From NCBI GenBank assembly GCA_049997955.1, contig JAEBDY010000005.1, forward strand, positions 124,001 through 188,000: a stretch of 64,000 nt of DNA, written 5' to 3'. The DNA is from Umezawaea sp049997955 (GTDB lineage: Bacteria; Actinomycetota; Actinomycetes; Mycobacteriales; Pseudonocardiaceae). A program made the translations under genes and the position numbers. Shown piece after piece: positions 53,584 through 60,315 of this stretch (within the stretch, counting starts at the first letter, position 1; the number at the start of each line of letters is the position of its first letter). The notes under the pieces were generated by a model, which worked only from the letters and a program-made list of their open reading frames with translations, had not been told where the DNA came from and made no database searches.

Positions 53584-54588
53584 GTGTTGAAACCCCGACC
53601 ACGACGGCTCTGGCTGGCCGGCGCCGTGCTCGTGCCCGCGCTCCTGGCGGCGACCGGTGTGGCTGTCCAGGGCGACCGCATCGAACAGGACCTGGCCCGC
53701 AAGGTCGCCCGCACCATCGACGAGTCCGGCCACACCGGGAACGGCGTGTCCGTGGACGGCCGGGGCGTCACGGTCGCCGGTGTCGTGCCGCGCGAAGCGG
53801 CGCAGGTGCGGCGGCTGGTCGCCGCCGTGCCCGGCGTGACGGCCGTGACCCTCCAGGACGCCGAGCCGGGCGACCTCTCGTTCTTCGTCCGGGCGGACGA
53901 GATCGTGCTGTCGGGCACGCCCTCCGACGCGCGGGAGCAGCGGGCGCTGGTGGACGCCGTCACCGCCGGGGCCCGCGACCACCGCGTCACCGACGTGATG
54001 AAACCCCAGCAGGGCAGGCGTTTGCCGATCTCGGCGGCCGCGGCCACGTCGATCATCGCCACGGTCGTGGAGAACGGCGTCCACGACTTCAGCGGCGTCG
54101 TGCGGGACGGCGTCCTGACCGCTCGCGCCACCGTCGTGGACCAGGACAGGGCCACGACCTTCCAGCGCCTGCTCGACGCCGCCGTGGGGGAGTTGCGGGT
54201 CGAGCCCGCGATCGTCGTGGGAACGTCCAACCGCACCCGCGAACTCGACCTGCCCGCGCTCGGCGACTCGATCAACCGGCTCGTCGGCGGCAACGGCGGC
54301 ATCCGGTTCCACCCGGACTCGACCACGTGGCAGGGGCACGGGCCCGTGCTGGTCGAGCGGGTCGCGCGCATGCTGCTGGTCGCGCCGCGCGCCACGGTGA
54401 CGGTGCGCGGCCACGCGTCGGTGGACGTGCCGGACGCCCGCGGACTCGCCGAGACCCGTGCCCGGATGGTGCGGGACGTGGTGCTGGGGCAGGGAGTTCC
54501 CGCCGCGATGGTGGAGACGGCCGTCAGCGTCGACAACGCACCCGAGTCCACCGACACCACCCGTCAGGTAGACATCCTCGTTCGCTAG
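53584..54588 (+). CDS. ArfA-like BON/OmpA membrane protein
   Basis: 334-residue protein with one N-terminal membrane segment (RLWLAGAVLVPALLAATGVAV), BON-like repeats in the middle (GVSVDGRGVTVAGVVPREAAQVRRLVAAVPGVTAV and a second, more diverged one) and a C-terminal OmpA-like peptidoglycan-binding domain (ATVTVRGHASVDVPDARGLAETRARMVRDVVLGQGV). Same layout as mycobacterial ArfA/OmpATb, which supports acid growth via ammonia export. GTG start. Confidence 0.85.
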   Translation: MLKPRPRRLWLAGAVLVPALLAATGVAVQGDRIEQDLARKVARTIDESGHTGNGVSVDGRGVTVAGVVPREAAQVRRLVAAVPGVTAVTLQDAEPGDLSFFVRADEIVLSGTPSDAREQRALVDAVTAGARDHRVTDVMKPQQGRRLPISAAAATSIIATVVENGVHDFSGVVRDGVLTARATVVDQDRATTFQRLLDAAVGELRVEPAIVVGTSNRTRELDLPALGDSINRLVGGNGGIRFHPDSTTWQGHGPVLVERVARMLLVAPRATVTVRGHASVDVPDARGLAETRARMVRDVVLGQGVPAAMVETAVSVDNAPESTDTTRQVDILVR

Positions 54589-54597
54589 GAGTTCATC

Positions 54598-54996
54598 GTG
54601 CTCTGGTTGTTCACCCACATGTTCGTGCTGTGCGCGGGAGCGTTCCTCGCAGGCGCACTGCTCACCTGGCTGCCGATGCGCGCGGCCACCCGCAGGCTGC
54701 GCGCAGAACTGGAGGCCACCCGGCGTCCGGTCGCGGCACTCGCCGCCCCGGCCGTCGTCGTGGTTCCGGAACCGCGCGCCGAGGACCTCCAGTCCGAAGT
54801 GGACGAAGAGGAGTCCGAAGTGGACCTCCCCGTGAAGGGGAACTCGAAGTCGCGGATCTTCCACACCCACACCTCGCCGTACTACCGGCGGATGAAGGGC
54901 GACGTGCGGTTCCGCTCGGTCCAGGAGGCCGAGCACGCGGGCTACACGGCCTGGTCGCCGCGCTCGCGCTCCCACCTGGCCGGGTCGGCCCAGTAG
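54598..54996 (+). CDS. ArfB/ArfC-like accessory protein with sunset domain
   Basis: 132-residue protein with one membrane segment (MFVLCAGAFLAGALLTWLPM), an acidic linker and a C-terminal sunset-type motif (VKGNSKSRIFHTHTSPYYRRM...VRFRSVQEAEHAGY). GTG with TAGGAG upstream, 9 nt after the ArfA-like gene, so an operon. Such accessory proteins accompany ArfA channels. Its last 55 bp overlap the convergent membrane protein gene. Confidence 0.82.
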   Translation: MLWLFTHMFVLCAGAFLAGALLTWLPMRAATRRLRAELEATRRPVAALAAPAVVVVPEPRAEDLQSEVDEEESEVDLPVKGNSKSRIFHTHTSPYYRRMKGDVRFRSVQEAEHAGYTAWSPRSRSHLAGSAQ

Positions 54997-55394
54997 CTCG
55001 GGTCGGACCACCGCGGGTCCCACTGCCAGTGGGCGTCCTCCGCGGTTTCCTCCTGGGAGGCCAGCAGGGCCAGCGCGTTGAGCGCGGCCCAGCCGAGCGC
55101 GATCCCGATGACCTTGTTGCGGGTCGCCTTGTCCGGTGAGGCGGCGCCGAGCACCGCGTCGCCGACGTCCATGGCGACGCGGACCATCAGCGCGAGCCGC
55201 ATCGGCGCGCCCGCGGGCGCCAGCGCGACGGCCAGGCCGGACACGAGGTCGCGCGCGCCGACGGCCGTGCTCAGGATCCGCGTGGCGGCCGAGTCGCCGA
55301 GTCCCGTCGGCCTCGTCAGCACCTCGGGCTTGACGATGACGGCCGCGCTGTAGGCGGCCGTCGCCGCCCCGAGCACTCGGGGGAACCAGCTCAT
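54942..55394 (-). CDS. Small integral membrane protein, unknown function
   Basis: 150-residue protein with about four membrane helices and a polar, Trp-rich C-terminal tail (HWQWDPRWSDPSYWADPARWERE). The pattern TGLGDSAATRILSTAVGARDLVSGLAVAL is typical of actinobacterial DUF4267-like membrane proteins, though I am not sure of the family. ATG 55394 follows GAGGAGTGG; GTG 55403 possible. Confidence 0.75.
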   Translation of the reverse strand: MSWFPRVLGAATAAYSAAVIVKPEVLTRPTGLGDSAATRILSTAVGARDLVSGLAVALAPAGAPMRLALMVRVAMDVGDAVLGAASPDKATRNKVIGIALGWAALNALALLASQEETAEDAHWQWDPRWSDPSYWADPARWERERGDQAV

Positions 55395-55483
55395 GTCCAC
55401 CACTCCTCGTTCGGCTTCGGGTTCCAGGCTCACCCGGCCGAGCGGTCCCGACAACCCCTGATCGTCCACGGCCGACTAGGGGG

Positions 55484-56032
55484 GTGGATGATGGACCCGT
55501 GCCACCCGACCTGGTCGCCGCGCGGGAGATGGTCCTCCCGGACGTCCTCGCCCCCGGCCTGGACGTGGTGTTCTGCGGCATCAACCCCGGTCTCTACTCG
55601 GCGGCCGTCGGCCACCACTTCGCCCGGCCCGGCAACCGCTTCTGGCCCGCCCTGCACCTCGGCGGCTTCACGCCCACCCGGCTGGCCCCCGCCGAACAGG
55701 ACCAGCTCCCGCTCCACGGCCTCGGCATCACGAACCTCGTGGCCCGCGCGACCGCCAGGGCCGACGAGCTGACCGACGCGGAACTGCGCGCGGGCGGGGT
55801 GCGGCTGGTCGGGATCGCGTCGCTGCACCGGCCGAAGGTCATCGCGGTCGTCGGTGTCACCGCCTACCGCACCGCGTTCGGCCGCAAGAAGGCGACGATC
55901 GGCGAGCAGGACGACCTGATCGCCGACAGCCGCCTGTGGGTGCTGCCGAACCCGAGCGGGCTCAACGCGCACTACCAGCTCCCCGCTCTCGGGGACGCGT
56001 TCGCGGAGCTGCGCTCCGCCGTGGACCGGTAG
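55484..56032 (+). CDS. mug: G/U mismatch-specific DNA glycosylase
   Basis: 182-residue Mug/TDG-type uracil-DNA glycosylase: catalytic motif VVFCGINPGLYSA, AVGHHFARPGNRFWPALHLGGF, and the intercalation/exit motif LPNPSGLNAH. Removes uracil (and related lesions) from G:U pairs. GTG 55484 gives the stated length; GTG 55499 is an alternative start. Confidence 0.93.
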   Translation: MDDGPVPPDLVAAREMVLPDVLAPGLDVVFCGINPGLYSAAVGHHFARPGNRFWPALHLGGFTPTRLAPAEQDQLPLHGLGITNLVARATARADELTDAELRAGGVRLVGIASLHRPKVIAVVGVTAYRTAFGRKKATIGEQDDLIADSRLWVLPNPSGLNAHYQLPALGDAFAELRSAVDR

Positions 56033-56048
56033 AGCGCCGACTCCGCCG

Positions 56049-56336
56049 TCAGGTGCGCTTGTGGTTCAACGAGATCAGCCTGCGCAACTCGCTCTCGCCG
56101 AGCCCGCCCCACACCCCGTAGGTCTCCTCGACCTTCAGCGCGTGCTCACGGCACTCGCGCTGCACGGGGCAGCGGTCGCAGATCTCCTTGGCCCTGGCCT
56201 CCCGGCGCTCGCGCGCGGAGCCGCGCTCGTTGGGTGTGTGGAAGAACAGGGAGCTGTCAACACCGCGGCAGAGCCCGCGCAGCTGCCAGTCCCAGGACTC
56301 GGTGACCGCCGTCGGCAGCCGGGACAACTCGGGCAT
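56049..56336 (-). CDS. WhiB-family iron-sulfur regulator (WhiB3/WhiD-like)
   Basis: 95-residue Wbl protein. Cluster cysteines C23, C53, C56 and C62 (C-x29-C-x2-C-x5-C), G[V]WGGL turn (GVWGGL, residues 74-79) and a basic tail (NHKRT). ESWDWQLRGLCRGVDSSLFFH is closest to WhiB3/WhiD. Binds a 4Fe-4S cluster and works with the primary sigma factor in redox or developmental control. Ribosome site GAGGAAG; ATG 56336. Confidence 0.95.
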   Translation of the reverse strand: MPELSRLPTAVTESWDWQLRGLCRGVDSSLFFHTPNERGSARERREARAKEICDRCPVQRECREHALKVEETYGVWGGLGESELRRLISLNHKRT

Positions 56337-56396
56337 GTGACCACTTCCTCGCTCGGCTGGTGGTCACACCCTAAATTCGATTCAAAAGCGTTTCAA
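56336..56396 (-). promoter_or_regulatory. whiB promoter with inverted repeat over start region
   Basis: Minus strand -35 TTGAAA (56396-56391), 17-bp spacer, -10 TAGGGT (56373-56368). A 9-bp perfect inverted repeat (TGTGACCAC-N15-GTGGTCACA, 56368-56336) runs from the end of the -10 to the A of the ATG. It encloses the transcription start and the ribosome site, so it looks like a repressor site. Confidence 0.7.
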
Positions 56397-57238
56397 CTCG
56401 GCAGCCCGGAACGGGTGAGGACTTCTTCGACACACTCCCTCAGGGTTTGAACCCGCCGCACCCCCGCGGGCAGCGACATCCGGTCCCAACCAGGGCCTCC
56501 GAGCAGCACGGTCGTCCTCGTGGCGGCGACCGTCGCCAACGGAGCGAGGTGCGCGTAGAGGGGGTCGTGCGCCCACAGGACGACGCACCGCGGGGCCAGC
56601 ACGTCGAGCGCTCCCAGCAGCGCCGGGGGCGGGACGCGGGCGCCGAGGTTGCGCGACGCGCAGCCGCGTTCCGCCAGCGCGGCGGCGAGCACCTCCAGGG
56701 GAAGGGTGTGCAGCTCCTCGGGCGCGGTGGCCAGGAGCACCGGCAGCCTGCCGCCTTCGAGCGGCTCGCCGACCCGGTGCAGCACGCTGGTGATGCTGCC
56801 GCTGGCGACGTGCTCGACCCCGATCCCGCCACCCTCCTCGGTGGCCCGCTCACCCAGTTCGACGAGGAACGGGATCAGCACCGACTCCCAGGCGTCGATG
56901 ACTCCCAGCGCGCTGATGAGTTCGCTGGTCAGCCTCCCCAGCCGCGGCGCGTCGAGCTGGGTGGCGGCGCGGATGAAGTCGTGCACGTCGGGAACGGGGC
57001 CTGCTCCGCCGCGCGCCATGGTCGCCGCGGCGGAGGGGGACACGCCCTGCCCGGTGAGTTCCAGCATCCGCCGCAGCGTCGCCACGTCGACGTCGTCGTA
57101 GCGGCGGTGCTTGCCCTCTTCACGGGTGCGCGGTCCGAGGCCGTAGCGCCGGTCCCAGGTCCGCAGCGTCGTGGGCGAGATGCCCAGCGTGCGCGCCACC
57201 GCACCCGCGCTCCAGCGGGCGACGTCTCTCACGTTCAT
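56393..57238 (-). CDS. MerR-family regulator with degenerate cobalamin-binding-like domain
   Basis: About 281 residues from ATG 57238 (57244 also possible). N-terminal MerR helix-turn-helix (AGAVARTLGISPTTLRTWDRRYGLGPRTREEGKHRRY), a helical middle domain and a Rossmann-like C-terminal domain (VLLATAPEELHTLPLEVLAAALAERG...). The EH pair of CarH-type proteins survives (GIGVEHVAS), but the preceding Trp is absent (GERATEE) and the cobalamin DxHxxG loop is missing. B12 light sensing is therefore unlikely. Its stop overlaps the whiB -35. Confidence 0.88.
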   Translation of the reverse strand: MNVRDVARWSAGAVARTLGISPTTLRTWDRRYGLGPRTREEGKHRRYDDVDVATLRRMLELTGQGVSPSAAATMARGGAGPVPDVHDFIRAATQLDAPRLGRLTSELISALGVIDAWESVLIPFLVELGERATEEGGGIGVEHVASGSITSVLHRVGEPLEGGRLPVLLATAPEELHTLPLEVLAAALAERGCASRNLGARVPPPALLGALDVLAPRCVVLWAHDPLYAHLAPLATVAATRTTVLLGGPGWDRMSLPAGVRRVQTLRECVEEVLTRSGLPS

Positions 57239-57287
57239 CACCACCGGTCGCTGGGCAACACTGCTTCCGGAGGCGAATCATAGGCCG

Positions 57288-58004
57288 TCACAGGCGACGG
57301 AGGCCGTTCAGAACCCTTTCCAGCAGCACCAGGTCGGCCTGGCCGCCCACGGCGCCGCCGTTGGTCTCGTGCACCGACACGACGCCCAGCTCGATCAGGT
57401 CGCTCAGCAGAACCCGCGCCACACCCAGCGGGATCGACAGCACGGCCGACACCTCGGCGACCGAGCGGGGGAGCGCGCACATCTCCACGATCGACCGCTG
57501 CTCGTGGTTCGTGGCCCGCATCGCCGTGTGCACACCGGTCTCGTCGACCGAGATCAACGTCTCCAGCCGCAGGTCCACGTTCGCCGCCGTGCGACCACCG
57601 GTCCACGTGTACGGCCGGACCAACGACTTGCCGGTCTCCTCGTACCGCGTTTCCCCGTGGTCGTACTGGTCCGGGATCGGCTCCACGTACTCGAAGGCGC
57701 TCTCCACCGGGGCGGTCACCTCGACCGCCTCCGGTTCGGGCTCGGCCTCCAGCGCCCGCCGCACGGACGCGGACCCGAACCGCGCTCCGGTCTGCCCGAC
57801 CTCGCCCCGCAGCGACCGCCGCGCCTTGTGCGACTTCGGCGGTTCGAGGTGCTCCGGGACGTGCGCGACCCCGGCGTCCTCCTCGATCTCCCGCCGCACC
57901 GAGGGGGACCCGAACCGCGCTCCGGTCCGCCCGACCTCACCGCGCAACGACCGCCGACGCCTGCGCCCGCCACCGGTCGAACCTAACTCCGCGCCGTCCA
58001 CCAT
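57288..58004 (-). CDS. DUF742 protein with duplicated N-terminal repeat
   Basis: 238 residues from ATG 58004. The C-terminal half is DUF742 (LVRPYTWTGGRT...LETLISV...SVAEVSAVLSIPLGVARVLLSDLIELGVVSVHE), usually part of CvnABCD conservons with a sensor kinase, roadblock protein and GTPase, none of which are here. The N-terminal half has two 27-residue repeats (17-43 and 62-88: RRSLRGEVG-TGARFGS-SVRR) 45 residues apart, and much Arg/Glu. Orphan DUF742 gene of unknown partner. Confidence 0.88.
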   Translation of the reverse strand: MVDGAELGSTGGGRRRRRSLRGEVGRTGARFGSPSVRREIEEDAGVAHVPEHLEPPKSHKARRSLRGEVGQTGARFGSASVRRALEAEPEPEAVEVTAPVESAFEYVEPIPDQYDHGETRYEETGKSLVRPYTWTGGRTAANVDLRLETLISVDETGVHTAMRATNHEQRSIVEMCALPRSVAEVSAVLSIPLGVARVLLSDLIELGVVSVHETNGGAVGGQADLVLLERVLNGLRRL

Positions 58005-58105
58005 GACCACCACGTCGCCACCCAGAGTGCATCGTCCGTCACCTCACGGTAGCCCGAACGGCGAACTGATCATTTCGCGGAGGTTTCGACCTCGTGTTTT
58101 CCTCG

Positions 58106-58300
58106 TTACCGGGAAGTCTTCTTCCGAAGCCCGCCGACCAACAACGTCACCCCGCCGATGACCGCCAGGAGCCCGATCGCAGTCCACAACTGCTGCCCCG
58201 TCATGAAGCTGCCCTTGATCACGTTGAGCCCCTGCAACGTCCACACCGAGCCGAGCAGGACGAGCAGCGCGCCGACCACCACGGATACCCACTTGTTCAT
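58106..58300 (-). CDS. Small two-helix membrane protein
   Basis: 64-residue protein with two membrane helices (VSVVVGALLVLLGSVWTLQGL and LWTAIGLLAVIGGVTLLVGGL) and a basic C-terminus (RKKTSR). Common short actinobacterial membrane protein of unknown role. Divergent from the S4 gene, starts 22 bp apart. Confidence 0.8.
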   Translation of the reverse strand: MNKWVSVVVGALLVLLGSVWTLQGLNVIKGSFMTGQQLWTAIGLLAVIGGVTLLVGGLRKKTSR

Positions 58301-58322
58301 GGCCAAGTCGTACCATGTGCGG

Positions 58323-58553
58323 ATGACCAAGCCGCCCATCCGAGACGTGCAGATCGCCGACGACATGATCAGGTTGGGCCAGTTCCTGAAGCTGGCGGGC
58401 TTGGCGGAAGACGGCTCGCACGCCAAGGAGTTGATCGACGCCGACGAGGTCACGGTCAACGGCCGCCTGGAAACCCGCCGAGGCGCACAACTGCACAACG
58501 GCGACGTAGTAGCGGTAGGAGACGAACGGGCCCGCCTGCACGCGGCCGTGTGA
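58323..58553 (+). CDS. S4-domain RNA-binding protein
   Basis: 76-residue YbcJ-type S4 protein (IRLGQFLKLAGLAEDGSHAKELIDADEVTVNGRLETRRG...GDVVAVG). Probably binds structured RNA or ribosomes. ATG 58323. Confidence 0.92.
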   Translation: MTKPPIRDVQIADDMIRLGQFLKLAGLAEDGSHAKELIDADEVTVNGRLETRRGAQLHNGDVVAVGDERARLHAAV

Positions 58554-58627
58554 CACAGCCGGCAAGGCACGGCCGTCCAGGTGACCAGTCCCACGATCAG
58601 CGCAACCTGACACAAACAGCACCACGC

Positions 58628-58649
58628 CCTGGGCCCACCACGGCCCAGG
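58628..58649 (+). terminator. Possible terminator after S4 gene
   Basis: 8-bp stem CCTGGGCC/GGCCCAGG with a 6-nt loop, 75 bp after the stop. Confidence 0.5.
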
Positions 58650-58711
58650 CGGAAGCACGCAACCCACCAGACACCCGCACTCCCCCCGCCGCCCCGATCC
58701 GAAGTGCCCTC

Positions 58712-58770
58712 ATGGCCGTCCGCTACGGGTCAAGGCATCTTTCCCGCCTTGACGCGGCGCGGACGGCCAT
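58712..58770. repeat. Compound inverted repeat, REP-like
   Basis: Outer arms of 12 bp (ATGGCCGTCCGC, 58712-58723, and complement 58759-58770) and inner arms of 8 bp (GTCAAGGC, 58729-58736, and complement 58746-58753). They are separated on each side by a 5-nt unpaired segment and closed by a 9-nt loop. The shape suggests a folded mobile palindromic unit or an RNA hairpin rather than a simple terminator. Confidence 0.75.
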
Positions 58771-58818
58771 GGAGACAATCGCGCGAGCGGGGTGACGACA
58801 CCCCCACGCCGACATCCC

Positions 58819-58930
58819 ACACCGCCGGCCCCACACCGCCGGCCCCACACCGCCGGCCCCACACCGCCGGCCCCACACCGCCGGCCCCACACCGCCGGCC
58901 CCACACCGCCGGCCCCACGCCGCCGGCCCC
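58819..58930. repeat. 14-bp tandem repeat array
   Basis: Seven perfect copies of ACACCGCCGGCCCC followed by one with a single change; a further degenerate unit fades out at about 58944. Because 14 is not a multiple of 3, the array produces repetitive open frames that are not genes. Confidence 0.92.
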
Positions 58931-59238
58931 GCATCGCCGGATCCCCTCGCACCACCGGATCCCGCGCACCAGCCCGCCGCAGCCTCGGCTCAGCCTCCGC
59001 GGCCTCAACCGGACATCTCCGGCCGGACGTCCCGCACCCAGATGTCCCAACCGAGCAGCCCCCGACCCTCAAGCTGCAACCGGGGTCCGACATTCCGGAC
59101 GTGATCACCTACCGCCGGAAGACGCCGCCACCCAAACGACCCCACCTTCGCCCATCCCGAAGGCCCCACATCTCAACCCGCGAACCGGACTGGACCACTA
59201 ACCCGAACTGTCGGACCCCTCTACTACCGTCGAATTCC

Positions 59239-59275
59239 GGGGGCCCATCCACGCGCGCGCGAGGGATGGGCCCCC
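59239..59275. terminator. Strong hairpin in gene-free region
   Basis: 12-bp perfect stem (GGGGGCCCATCC and complement) with a 13-nt GC loop. No gene ends nearby, so it may end a long or non-coding transcript. Confidence 0.6.
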
Positions 59276-60158
59276 GTTCTCAACCCTGGCCACGACCACC
59301 GACATTCCCACCCGCCCAACCCCATGATCATTAACGATCCCCACCCCCAACCCCCGGAACCCCACCCACCGTGATCCACATTCCACCCCCGACGAACCCG
59401 AACCCCCGAACCCTCCATCCACATCAAACCGAGCCATTCTCACGTTCACTCCAACGAGAAGACCGCCCCCGTCGGACCAGTGCCCGACATCGACCCCACC
59501 GCCACCTCGCGCGGAGGCGGCACACCCACCCCGGATACCTCCCATAACGCCGAAATAGAACGATCGATCAATACGGGCCCCGCCCGTCTTCAATCCACCG
59601 CTCCATCGAGCAAGCCCCACCGCCATCCGCCCCGACAGTGACGTGGAACACGCACCACAAGCAGCGCTCATTCGATTTCGCGACCCGAACTAGGCCGAAC
59701 GCGAACGGGGATGACGTGCGCCACATCCTTGAGCCAACCCGTGATCGTCCGCGTACTACCCGTTGCGCCAACCGGGCGCCGACGTTTCTTCGACGGTTAC
59801 GAGAACGCTATGGGTGGCTGCTCTGAATAGCTGCCTCCGCAGCGTGAATGGGTGACTTCGCGGTGGAGCCGTCCAGTTAGGACAAGGGTCTTTCGGCCTA
59901 TTAACCGCCCCCATACGCCGCCTGGGTGAACTCTACTCACGGTGTGTGTAACGAGAAGTGGCGTAGGAGCGATATGTCGTGCAACCCGGCTCTCCTGAGC
60001 CCATTCCAGAGGTGATGACTAGAGCTCGGCGTCGGTTTGGCCTAACATGCGTTCAACTGGTAATAGATCGTCACCCGTCGTCACTCAGTGGACCGGTCGG
60101 GTTACGACCGAACATTCTCTCGGCTCGGCCTAACCCTGTGTGTAACACCCACGGGTGG

Positions 60159-60197
60159 CCGAGCGAATGACGGTTTGCAAGCGCCGGTTCATCTCGG
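60159..60197 (+). promoter_or_regulatory. Leader hairpin before the glycan operon
   Basis: Three stacked helices CCGAG/CTCGG, ATGA/TCAT and CGG/CCG with small bulges and a 10-nt loop, about 120 nt before the first gene. Possibly part of a structured 5' leader. Two GGCCTAAC boxes (60039, 60127) flank the likely promoter zone. Confidence 0.35.
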
Positions 60198-60315
60198 GAA
60201 AAGGTGCCCTGGCGATGCGCGAAGTGTCGGTCAACCAATTGCCGTACCACGCGGGTCCTCGGGGATGCCCTGCGAACGTGCACGTCCGAACCGGCTGAAC
60301 CGGGGGAGAACCGCG

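Larger units (their letters stand above)
58554..60315. other. 1.76-kb gene-free region before the glycan operon
   Basis: Open frames here are shadows of the tandem repeats or of C-rich sequence and lack start signals and family similarity. From left to right it holds a terminator, a compound inverted repeat, a 14-bp tandem array, about 600 bp with a marked C-over-G bias on the plus strand, a strong hairpin and a long leader. From about 59640 the sequence becomes AT-richer, as expected for promoters. Confidence 0.6.

Noticed and set aside
58819..58944. CRISPR array
   Set aside because: The 14-bp units are head-to-tail with no spacers and no cas genes nearby.
58704..59334. Proline/histidine-repeat open frames in the gene-free region
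   Set aside because: They arise from the 14-bp repeat read in all frames; no ribosome site or family similarity.
60150..60205. tRNA-like sequence (GGTGGCCGAGCG resembles a class II tRNA start)
   Set aside because: No acceptor stem, anticodon arm or GTTCGA T-loop can be formed; only a hairpin remains.
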